Shown piece after piece: positions 1 through 5,000 of a stretch of 6,015 bases of DNA. Under the pieces are notes generated by a model, which ran no database searches, had not been told where the DNA came from, and was given only the letters and a program-made list of their open reading frames with translations. Position 1 is the first letter of the stretch. Each line of letters begins with the position of its first letter. The stretch covers positions 1 to 6,015 of the forward strand of contig DYHU01000235.1 of assembly GCA_020724025.1 (NCBI GenBank). The letters run 5' to 3'. The position numbers were made by a program, and so were the translations under genes. This DNA is from Syntrophorhabdus sp. Its GTDB lineage: Bacteria > Desulfobacterota > BSN033 > UBA1163.

Positions 1-857
1 TGGATCCAGAGCCATTGATCTGGATACTGGCGAATGATCGATTCAAGAACCTGGTTAAAGAGCTGGGTATTGGCTTCCACGTCCTGCTTAAAAACACCGG
101 TGTGAATCAACTCGAGGGGGTCCCTGACCACGAGACGATGTTTCCAGAATCCCTCCCGGACCATAAAAACGGGCAGAACCGGAGCACCGCTTTTGATCGC
201 CATGACCGCCAGGCCGGCAGTGGTCGGCACCTTCCTTCCGAAAAAGTCAGCCCAGACCCCTTTGCTTCGTTTCCCCCTCTGATCAAACAGAATTCCAACA
301 ATCTGGTTCCGGGAAAGGGCCTGCACGACCTTCTGAGTTGCATTCAATGGAGGGATGATCTCCAGCCCTATTTCATTTCTGGTCCTGATAATCCATCGCT
401 CTAACCATGGATTCCGTTTGATAGGCTTGGCAATGGCCAGGATCGGTTTCTTGATGACCCTCGCCATCGGGGCCATCAACTCCCAGTTCCCAAAATGCCC
501 GAGCAGCAGGAGTGCTCCTTTGTTCTCCTCAAGAACCTTCAATGCCTTATCGAGCCCTTCTACGGTTACCTTTTTATCATAGGTTTCCATATCCATCTTT
601 GGAATCTGGAAAAACTCAATGGCCATCATTCCAAGATTCTGGAAGTTCTTTCTGGCTATGGAATGCATCTCCTCTTCCGACTTCTCCTGACCGAAAGCAA
701 GATGAAGATTTTGAATGGCGATTTTTCGATGTTTTACATCGAGGCAATACATCACATTCCCCAGCTGCCTTCCAATCCAGAGGGCAAACCCCTCCGGCAG
801 AAGATTGATGAAAAAACTAAACACCCTAAGCGTCAGGTAAATGATAAGAGAGATCAT
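1..857 (-). CDS. Lipid A biosynthesis lauroyl/myristoyl acyltransferase family protein (LpxL/HtrB/LpxM-like), 3' end cut by window edge
   Basis: A continuous reading frame runs from ATG at 857 to the left edge and gives 285 residues without a stop. Family knowledge: these inner-membrane enzymes move an acyl chain from acyl-ACP onto lipid A precursors, the late secondary acylation step. Seen: a hydrophobic N-terminal segment (about residues 2-20) that fits a membrane anchor, then the acyltransferase signature GHFGNWE at residues 120-126 with catalytic His121 and Glu126 (the HX4D/E motif). FDQRGKRSKG at 191-200, FFGRKVPTTAG at 205-215 and the closing YPDQWLWI at 278-285 are also typical of the family. 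The family normally ends a few tens of residues after that last motif, so only the tail is missing. An in-frame TGA lies upstream with no start codon in between, so ATG 857 is the only likely start. The Shine-Dalgarno match is weak (GGCAGG, 8 nt away) and lies immediately next to the palindrome at 872-900. Which acyl position or chain it handles cannot be told from sequence. Confidence 0.93.
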   Translation of the reverse strand, partial: MISLIIYLTLRVFSFFINLLPEGFALWIGRQLGNVMYCLDVKHRKIAIQNLHLAFGQEKSEEEMHSIARKNFQNLGMMAIEFFQIPKMDMETYDKKVTVEGLDKALKVLEENKGALLLLGHFGNWELMAPMARVIKKPILAIAKPIKRNPWLERWIIRTRNEIGLEIIPPLNATQKVVQALSRNQIVGILFDQRGKRSKGVWADFFGRKVPTTAGLAVMAIKSGAPVLPVFMVREGFWKHRLVVRDPLELIHTGVFKQDVEANTQLFNQVLESIIRQYPDQWLWI

Positions 858-871
858 CTCGCAAGCCTGCC

Positions 872-900
872 GTAGGGAACGGTTTCAAACCGTTCCCTAC
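872..900. repeat. Perfect palindrome, 14-bp arms around a single central base
   Basis: The plus strand reads GTAGGGAACGGTTT, then C, then the exact reverse complement AAACCGTTCCCTAC. The symmetry stops at both ends (C871 does not pair with T901). It fills most of the 42-nt spacer between the Trm112-like gene and the acyltransferase gene, and its last base is also the last base of the upstream stop codon (900-902). With a one-base centre the RNA hairpin would open a few central pairs to form its loop. There is no U-run after it on the minus strand, so it is not a standard intrinsic terminator. It looks like a small dispersed palindromic repeat that has inserted or been kept in a spacer. Copy number elsewhere cannot be seen here. 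Confidence 0.9.
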
Positions 901-1079
901 TACTCTTCTCCTTGATAAGGCAGGGCCTCATCAATGAGCATGATTGGAATGTCGTCTTTTATCTGATAAAGCAATCGACAGGACTTGCAGATCAGACCAT
1001 CTCCTGCCTTGTTTAAAAAAATATCTCCCTTGCATTTCGGACAGGCTAAAATGTCGAGCAGTTCCTTGCTGAGCGCCAT
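900..1079 (-). CDS. Trm112/YcaR (UPF0434) family zinc-ribbon protein
   Basis: This is a 59-residue protein starting MALSKELLDILACPKCKGDI. Two cysteine pairs, Cys13-Pro-Lys-Cys16 and Cys31-Lys-Ser-Cys34, make a probable zinc ribbon. The pattern LLDILACPxCKG, then the second Cys pair, then a YxIxDDIPIMLIDEA tail is characteristic of bacterial Trm112-like/YcaR proteins. Eukaryotic and archaeal Trm112 activates several methyltransferases; the role of the bacterial small proteins is much less clear. In E. coli ycaR lies between lpxK and kdsB, so its position here beside LPS genes fits the family's usual company. The frame opens at a TTG at 1085, but AGGAGG at 1086-1091 overlaps that reading too closely and is 6 nt before ATG 1079, so ATG 1079 is chosen. 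The gene follows gmhB after 33 nt. Confidence 0.9.
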   Translation of the reverse strand: MALSKELLDILACPKCKGDIFLNKAGDGLICKSCRLLYQIKDDIPIMLIDEALPYQGEE

Positions 1080-1085
1080 CTTCAA

Positions 1086-1091
1086 CCTCCT
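1086..1091 (-). promoter_or_regulatory. Shine-Dalgarno AGGAGG that sets the start of the Trm112-like gene
   Basis: AGGAGG on the minus strand is separated by 6 nt (TTGAAG) from ATG 1079. It abuts the alternative TTG at 1085, which rules that codon out as the main start. Confidence 0.85.
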
Positions 1092-1112
1092 ATCGAAAGT
1101 TGACCTTATCTT

Positions 1113-1694
1113 TCACTTTTCAACTTCTTGCTTAAGAATCCATTGGACCGCCTCAAAAAGATCCTGAGCCACATAATCCGGCTTTGATTTCCACTGGTCT
1201 CCCAAATATTCCCACTCCCCTTTGCCGTATCCTGTGAGGACCAGAATGGTCTTTGCCCCGGTCCGTCGGCCAAATTCCATATCCGCCCCCCGGTCCCCGA
1301 TCGCATAACTTTTGGAACAGTCGATATTCAACTCCCTCAGGACAATATCGATCAAACCCGTTTCCGGCTTTCTGCAACCACACCTCTGACGGTAAGGTGG
1401 CTCCCCCACATCGGGGTGATGCGGGCAGTAATAGATTCCATCGAGGTAGGCCCCTTCATTTTTCAAAAGGTCTTTCATCTTCTGGTGAACCTTAAGGATC
1501 AGTGATTCCGGAAAATAACCTCTGGCCACACCGGATTGATTGGTGATGACGATGGCCTTGATACCGTGTTGGTTTAATAACCGGATGGCTTCTCCCACCC
1601 GAGAAAGAAGTTTAAATCTTTCGATGTGGTTCACATAACCGACCTCTTCATTGATTGTTCCGTCCCGATCAAGAAAAACCGCTTTGTATCCCAT
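1113..1694 (-). CDS. gmhB: D-glycero-D-manno-heptose 1,7-bisphosphate 7-phosphatase (HAD family)
   Basis: GmhB removes the 7-phosphate from D-glycero-D-manno-heptose 1,7-bisphosphate in the cytoplasm, one step of ADP-heptose synthesis for LPS inner core. The 193-residue product matches the usual family length. Seen motifs: HAD motif I DRDGT at residues 9-13 (nucleophile Asp9, acid/base Asp11), motif II TNQSGVARG at 51-59, the zinc-loop ligands Cys90, His92, Cys105 and Cys107 (CPHHP and CGCRKP), and the acidic motif GDRGAD with Asp134 and Asp138. The zinc loop separates GmhB from generic HAD phosphatases and is shared with histidinol-phosphate phosphatase of the HisB type; the LPS neighbours favour GmhB. 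The longest frame begins at GTG 1700, but that G belongs to AAGGAG, which sits 5 nt before ATG 1694, so ATG 1694 is preferred. No hldE/rfaE or gmhA gene is in view. Confidence 0.92.
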   Translation of the reverse strand: MGYKAVFLDRDGTINEEVGYVNHIERFKLLSRVGEAIRLLNQHGIKAIVITNQSGVARGYFPESLILKVHQKMKDLLKNEGAYLDGIYYCPHHPDVGEPPYRQRCGCRKPETGLIDIVLRELNIDCSKSYAIGDRGADMEFGRRTGAKTILVLTGYGKGEWEYLGDQWKSKPDYVAQDLFEAVQWILKQEVEK

Positions 1695-1699
1695 GATCA

Positions 1700-1705
1700 C
1701 TCCTT
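1700..1705 (-). promoter_or_regulatory. gmhB: Shine-Dalgarno AAGGAG that sets the gmhB start at 1694
   Basis: AAGGAG is followed by TGATC (5 nt) and then ATG 1694. The alternative GTG at 1700 overlaps the last G of this site and cannot be served by it. Confidence 0.85.
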
Positions 1706-1733
1706 TATAAAACTCCGCATTCCGAATTCGTTA

Positions 1734-1786
1734 CTCCCCATCTCCCAATCTCCTCATCCCCCTATCACTCCTTCTCCCCATCTCCC
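1734..1786. repeat. Low-complexity purine/pyrimidine-skewed repeat spanning the end of the LpxH-like gene and its spacer
   Basis: The 13-mer CTCCCCATCTCCC occurs exactly at 1734-1746 and again at 1774-1786, 40 nt apart. Degenerate versions (TCTCCTCATCCCCC) fill the gap, so the coding strand is an almost pure GGGAGATGGGGAG-like run. The stop codon of the LpxH-like gene (1754-1756) lies inside it. The adjacent bases 1711-1730 are another simple pattern (TCCGCATTCCG and a GAATTC core). It resembles slippage-prone intergenic filler and I see no gene or known element in it. Confidence 0.75.
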
Positions 1787-2545
1787 TAATTCAAAATGAC
1801 CAGGTGGAGTGAACCTTAAAAAGGACTGGTGGGTCATCCAGTCTCCCACATTGAAATAGAGACATCTCTTTCCATCGACCTGCTCCCCCATCTCCTCGGG
1901 AAAATGGGAGTGGCCGAGGATTACGATATCAAACCCCTCTAAAAATTTTTGATGGGCAAAGGTTTTGAACTCCGGAGGCGGGTCGGGGGGAATGACGGCA
2001 TGATTTTTTTGATAACTCCTTTTGCTGAGCCATCGTGCAACACGACGGGAGAATCCGGGACCGACCACTTCAATGAGACCATAGGTCCACCGGTTCTTGA
2101 TCATTTTTTGGAAGGCCCGATATCTCCACAGTTTCGGATTGGACAGGTCTCCATGAGAGATAAAAGCCCTTCTTCCTCCCAGCCTCTCCTCATTCCCTTC
2201 AGGATAGACCTCCACCTCCATCCCGAATCTCTCTGAGAAGAAGGAGTGGAGGAAGAAATCGTGATTTCCCTCGAAGTATTTGATCCGAATGCCCTGACGA
2301 TATAAGTTTTGAAGTCCTTTTAGGATGGGGAGGTAATCCGCAAAAGGAAAGGGCTTCCCGCTGGATGGAGTCCCTTTAAAACCGAAGAGAAATTCGAAGA
2401 GGTCACCCAGAATCACCAGATGGCTCATCCGCTCCTTCTCCGAATTTAAGAACCTGAGAAAGACTTCCATGGCCTCGGGTTCCCTTCCGCTAAAATGGGC
2501 ATCGGAGACGAAGATCCAGTCCTTTTCAGTGTGAGTCAATATCAA
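1754..2545 (-). CDS. Calcineurin-like metallophosphoesterase, UDP-2,3-diacylglucosamine diphosphatase (LpxH)-like
   Basis: The 263-residue protein has every metal-binding block of a dinuclear metallophosphoesterase: DAH at residues 15-17, GDLFEF at 47-52, GNHD at 93-96, HGD at 131-133 and GHSH at 211-214. The GDLFEF block and the LPS setting resemble LpxH, which splits UDP-2,3-diacylglucosamine into lipid X and UMP at the inner membrane. Two motifs differ from classical LpxH: GNHD replaces GNRD, and SHGDLSNPKLW replaces the HGDTLCTDD type. The lipid A role is therefore inferred. The start is uncertain. TTG 2545 has GGAAGG (2553-2558) 7 nt upstream, while TTG 2539 has AAGGGA (2546-2551) 6 nt upstream; the next ATG lies after the DAH motif and is excluded. 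The gene follows the UDP-glucose dehydrogenase stop by 4 nt, so it is very probably translated from the same message. The last residues (about 253-263, LGRWGEGVIGG) are encoded by low-complexity repeat DNA. Confidence 0.85.
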   Translation of the reverse strand: MILTHTEKDWIFVSDAHFSGREPEAMEVFLRFLNSEKERMSHLVILGDLFEFLFGFKGTPSSGKPFPFADYLPILKGLQNLYRQGIRIKYFEGNHDFFLHSFFSERFGMEVEVYPEGNEERLGGRRAFISHGDLSNPKLWRYRAFQKMIKNRWTYGLIEVVGPGFSRRVARWLSKRSYQKNHAVIPPDPPPEFKTFAHQKFLEGFDIVILGHSHFPEEMGEQVDGKRCLYFNVGDWMTHQSFLRFTPPGHFELGRWGEGVIGG

Positions 2546-2558
2546 TCCCTTACCTTCC
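2546..2558 (-). promoter_or_regulatory. Overlapping Shine-Dalgarno-like purine run before two competing TTG starts
   Basis: The coding strand reads GGAAGG-TAA-GGGA just before TTG 2545, with TTG 2539 two codons later. The TAA is the stop of the upstream gene. Either TTG has a reasonable spacing, so the sequence alone does not decide the start. Confidence 0.6.
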
Positions 2559-3848
2559 TACGCCGCAGTAATGGAAGCCCAGCCGCTTCATATGGTCGGG
2601 ATCATAAACATTTCTCAGGTCGATGAAGATGGGCTTTTTTAATAACGCTTTAATGCGGGGGAGGTCGAGTCGCCGGAATTGATTCCACTCGGTCACCAGA
2701 ACAAGGGCATCGGCTCCGCTGGCCACATCGTAAGCATCTTTCCCGTATTCCACCCCGGGAAGGACCGCCCTTGCCTCTTCCATGGCTGCCGGGTCGAAGA
2801 CCTTCACCTTTGCTTCCATTTCGAGAAGCCCCCGGATGATGGCAATCGAAGAGGATTCCCGGATATCATTCGTATTCGGTTTGAAGGAAAGTCCAAGGAT
2901 GCCAATTCTCTTCCCTCTGAGATCTCCCACCATCTCCTGAATCTTATGCACCATCCTCTGCTTTTGAACTTCATTCGCCTGAATGACGGAATCGAGGATT
3001 CTAAATGTGTATCCCTTTTCACGGGCTATTCTCGAAAGGGCGCGGGTATCCTTCGGAAAGCACGAGCCTCCATAACCCGGACCCGGATGAAGAAATTTTT
3101 TCCCAATCCTTCCGTCCAACCCCATGGCCTTGGCCACATGGTGGACATCCGCCCCCACCTTCTCGCAGAGATTGGCAATCTCATTGATGAAAGTCACCTT
3201 GGTGGCTAAAAAACTGTTCGTCGCATATTTGATCATCTCCGCGGACTCAAGAGAGGTGAGAATGAACGGAGTCTCGATGAGGTATAAGGCGCTGTAAATA
3301 TCCTTCATGATGGCTACTGCCTGCTCGCTCTCCGCACCGATGACGACCCGATCCGGCCGCATGAAGTCCTCTATGGCAGAGCCTTCCCTCTGAAATTCCG
3401 GATTGGAAACGATGTCGAAGGGAGCAGGCTGCGGTTGATGCTTCTGAATCAATTCCTTCAGCCAGCGTGCTGTACCCACAGGGACGGTTGATTTCATCAC
3501 CACCACTTTGTAACCATCCATCCAGCGGGCGATCTCCTTGGCCACTTCCTCAACGAACCGGAGATCGGCGGAACCGTCTTCCCTGGGAGGCGTTCCTACA
3601 GCGATGAAGATCACCGGGCTCGATTTTACTCCCTCTTCGATGCTTGAGGAAAAACGGAGTCTGCCTTCCCTTGTACTTTTGGCCACCAGATTATCCAGCC
3701 CCGGCTCATAGATCGTGATCTTCCCCTGCTTGAGGAGATCGATCTTCTGGATATCATTATCCACACAGATCAAATTCATTCCGAACTCTGCCAGGCAGGC
3801 TCCGGTCACCAGTCCCACATAACCTGTTCCGATCATGCAGATGTTCAT
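2550..3848 (-). CDS. ugd: UDP-glucose 6-dehydrogenase
   Basis: This 432-residue cytoplasmic enzyme oxidises UDP-glucose to UDP-glucuronate with two NAD+, supplying uronic acid or its derivatives for polysaccharide or LPS. Seen from Met 3848: the Rossmann motif GTGYVG at residues 7-12 with Asp30 at the end of the second strand, STVPVGT at 120-126, NPEFQREG at 149-156, MIKYATNSFLATKV at 205-218 (Lys207, Asn211), and the catalytic block GGSCFPKD at 260-267 with nucleophile Cys263 and Asp267. The C-terminal UDP-binding domain carries GLSFKPNTNDIRES at 319-332. Length and motifs fit the Ugd/TuaD group better than GDP-mannose or UDP-HexNAc dehydrogenases, although substrate cannot be fixed by eye. 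The frame can be read from ATG 3863, directly after the rfbD stop, but AAGGAG at 3855-3860 is 6 nt before ATG 3848, and the next residues MNICMIGTGYVG are the normal N-terminus, so 3848 is chosen. Confidence 0.95.
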   Translation of the reverse strand: MNICMIGTGYVGLVTGACLAEFGMNLICVDNDIQKIDLLKQGKITIYEPGLDNLVAKSTREGRLRFSSSIEEGVKSSPVIFIAVGTPPREDGSADLRFVEEVAKEIARWMDGYKVVVMKSTVPVGTARWLKELIQKHQPQPAPFDIVSNPEFQREGSAIEDFMRPDRVVIGAESEQAVAIMKDIYSALYLIETPFILTSLESAEMIKYATNSFLATKVTFINEIANLCEKVGADVHHVAKAMGLDGRIGKKFLHPGPGYGGSCFPKDTRALSRIAREKGYTFRILDSVIQANEVQKQRMVHKIQEMVGDLRGKRIGILGLSFKPNTNDIRESSSIAIIRGLLEMEAKVKVFDPAAMEEARAVLPGVEYGKDAYDVASGADALVLVTEWNQFRRLDLPRIKALLKKPIFIDLRNVYDPDHMKRLGFHYCGVGR

Positions 3849-3854
3849 CGTCAA

Positions 3855-3860
3855 CTCCTT
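3855..3860 (-). promoter_or_regulatory. ugd: Shine-Dalgarno AAGGAG that sets the ugd start at 3848
   Basis: AAGGAG is followed by TTGACG (6 nt) and ATG 3848. It would lie inside the coding region if ATG 3863 were used. It begins 3 nt after the rfbD stop codon (3864-3866), which suggests translational coupling. Confidence 0.88.
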
Positions 3861-3863
3861 CAT

Positions 3864-4757
3864 TCAACCCGATTCCCCATCCTTTTGGAGGATGGATAAA
3901 AAGTCTTTCAGGGCTTCAGACCAGGTCCGCAGTTCGATCCCGATCTCCTTTTTAAATTTTTCCGTGCTGAGGACCGAATACGATGGTCGGGCCGCTTTTC
4001 TGTCCAGCTCTCCTGATGAGATGGGAAGTACTTTCACACCCTCTATCTCTGATAGTTTCAATATGGCCTGGCCAAAGTCATACCAGGAACAGAAATCACT
4101 GTTGGTCACATGAAAGATTCCGCTTGCTTTTTTCCGGATCAACAGGGCGATGGCCCTGGAAAGATCGATCGTGTAGGTGGGAGATCCGATCTGGTCGTTC
4201 ACGATCGAGAGGACCTTCTCGGAATCGAGTCGTACCGACTTCTCTTTTGCCTGGCGGAGAATAGCGGTAACGAAATTCTTCCCGAATTTTCCGTAGAGCC
4301 ACTGGGTCCGGATGACCAATCCATCTCCGGCTAATTCCAGGACATATTGTTCCCCTTTCCATTTTGAGCGGCCATAAGTATTAAGGGGGTTGGGCGGATC
4401 GTCTTCACGATAGGGCTCGGTTTTCTTTCCATCGAAGACATAATCGGTGCTCAGATAGACCCCCCTTGCCCCGCATCGCTTGACACCCAAGGCGATATGT
4501 CTCATCCCATCCGCATTGGCGGAAAAAGCCTCCTGCTTATTCGACTCACAACCATCCACATCGGTGTAGCCGGCCAAATTGATGACGATCGCCGGTCGAA
4601 CCTCCTCGATCTTGGTGACGGTGTCCTGCTCCTTCCGGATGTCGATCTCATCGATGTCCCATCCCAGGACTTCGTCATCGGGAAAAGAGGACTGAAGTTC
4701 TTTCATCAGATCTCTTCCCAGCATTCCTTTGGCTCCGATCACCAGTATCCGATTCAT
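3864..4757 (-). CDS. rfbD: dTDP-4-dehydrorhamnose reductase
   Basis: RmlD/RfbD carries out the last step of dTDP-L-rhamnose synthesis, the NAD(P)H-dependent reduction of dTDP-4-dehydro-L-rhamnose, in the cytoplasm. The 297-residue product has the usual family length. Seen: GAKGMLG at residues 8-14 (GxxGxxG nucleotide-binding motif), AGYTDVDGCE at 62-71, STDYVFDG at 103-110 (Thr104, Asp105), the YxxxK pair Tyr128 and Lys132 in YGRSKWKGE, NDQIGSPT at 187-194 and RPSYSVLS at 257-264, all typical of RmlD. An in-frame TAA lies 21 nt before ATG 4757 with no other start codon between, so the start is secure although the Shine-Dalgarno signal is poor. It is separated from rfbB by 241 nt of repeats and AT-rich DNA. 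The partner genes rfbA and rfbC are not in the window. Confidence 0.95.
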   Translation of the reverse strand: MNRILVIGAKGMLGRDLMKELQSSFPDDEVLGWDIDEIDIRKEQDTVTKIEEVRPAIVINLAGYTDVDGCESNKQEAFSANADGMRHIALGVKRCGARGVYLSTDYVFDGKKTEPYREDDPPNPLNTYGRSKWKGEQYVLELAGDGLVIRTQWLYGKFGKNFVTAILRQAKEKSVRLDSEKVLSIVNDQIGSPTYTIDLSRAIALLIRKKASGIFHVTNSDFCSWYDFGQAILKLSEIEGVKVLPISSGELDRKAARPSYSVLSTEKFKKEIGIELRTWSEALKDFLSILQKDGESG

Positions 4758-4761
4758 CTCA

Positions 4762-4813
4762 TCAAATTTGAAAACTTAATCAAAAATATTTGAAATTTTT
4801 GTATTGCTTTTTT
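4762..4813 (-). other. AT-rich leader upstream of rfbD
   Basis: This stretch is strongly AT-rich, in contrast to the rest of the window, and lies between the composite repeat and rfbD. It contains the 8-mer ATTTGAAA twice on the plus strand, at 4766-4773 and 4788-4795, exactly 22 nt apart (about two helical turns). It could hold an internal promoter, but I could not find a convincing -35/-10 pair on the minus strand. Confidence 0.4.
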
Positions 4814-4865
4814 TGTCATTCCTGCCCCGTAACAGAGTACGGGATAAACTCCAGCAGGAATCCAG
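4814..4865 (+). repeat. Left repeat unit with nested hairpin
   Basis: TGTCAT is followed by TCCTGC (4820-4825), an inner hairpin CCCGTA/TACGGG (4826-4831 with 4838-4843), then GCAGGA (4854-4859) and ATCCAG. The outer arms pair as ATTCCTGC with GCAGGAAT (8 bp, 4818-4825 with 4854-4861). Confidence 0.8.
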
Positions 4866-4871
4866 ACGCCG

Positions 4872-4889
4872 TCCCTGCGAAAGCAGGGA
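4872..4889. repeat. Small hairpin with GAAA loop
   Basis: TCCCTGC pairs with GCAGGGA (7 bp) around a GAAA tetraloop, a GNRA-type loop when read on the plus strand. It looks like a worn copy of the same repeat unit (a GTC before the stem and an AACCA after it). Confidence 0.7.
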
Positions 4890-4908
4890 ACCATAAACAT
4901 AAGAAACT

Positions 4909-4933
4909 GGGTTCCTGTTTCCACAGGAAACCC
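4909..4933. repeat. Hairpin with one bulged base
   Basis: GGGTTCCTGT pairs with ACAGGAAACCC apart from one extra A, around a TTCC loop. It has the orientation of the right-hand unit and may be another worn copy. Confidence 0.65.
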
Positions 4934-4961
4934 TGGATGCCGCATCAAGTGCGGCATGACA
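4933..4961 (-). repeat. Right repeat unit, inverted relative to the left one
   Basis: Read on the minus strand it is TGTCAT-GCCGCA-CTTGA-TGCGGC-ATCCAG. It shares the 6-base flanks with the left unit, but its stem sequence is different and fully self-complementary. Confidence 0.8.
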
Positions 4962-4970
4962 TGCCAACCA

Positions 4971-5000
4971 AATGTAAAGGAGCGTTAGACGCACTACATT
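4971..5000. repeat. Imperfect hairpin overlapping the rfbB stop codon
   Basis: AATGTA (4971-4976) pairs with TACATT (4995-5000), with an inner GCGT/ACGC stem (4982-4985 with 4989-4992) and a small internal loop. It covers two bases of the rfbB stop codon. It lacks a following U-run, so a terminator role is doubtful. Confidence 0.4.

Larger units (their letters stand above)
4814..4961. repeat. 148-bp composite of inverted-repeat units, TGTCAT...ATGACA ends (MITE-like)
   Basis: The element begins TGTCAT (4814-4819) and ends with its reverse complement ATGACA (4956-4961). Just inside are ATCCAG (4860-4865) and its reverse complement CTGGAT (4933-4938). The element can thus be read as two hairpin units facing each other, with two further hairpins between. 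TGTCAT-stem-ATCCAG is the form of the short GTCATTCC...GGAATCCAG repeats found scattered in many bacterial genomes. No coding potential, transposase or obvious target-site duplication is visible. It occupies most of the rfbB-rfbD spacer and has no U-run in the transcribed direction, so it is not a standard terminator. Confidence 0.8.

Noticed and set aside
495..875. Plus-strand open frame of 126 codons
   Set aside because: The opposite strand carries the acyltransferase reading frame, with its HX4E motif and an uninterrupted 285 codons, which explains the region.
1097..1126. AAGTTGA/TCAACTT inverted repeat around the gmhB stop codon
   Set aside because: It has only 7 weak pairs across a 16-nt loop in AT-rich sequence and no U-tract, so chance is a sufficient explanation.
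1949..2236. Plus-strand open frame of 95 codons inside the LpxH-like gene
   Set aside because: It lies wholly antisense to a gene with clear catalytic motifs, has no recognisable domain, and is a shadow frame.
2679..3209. Plus-strand open frame of 176 codons inside ugd
   Set aside because: It is antisense to well-conserved dehydrogenase sequence, with composition typical of an opposite-strand shadow and no family motif.
4818..4861. Possible rho-independent terminator after rfbB
   Set aside because: The T-run lies on the plus-strand left side of the hairpin, so in the minus-strand transcript it becomes an A-run. There is no U-tract in the direction of transcription.
4814..4961. CRISPR array
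   Set aside because: The repeats are inverted, short and unequal, with no regularly spaced direct repeats and no cas genes nearby.
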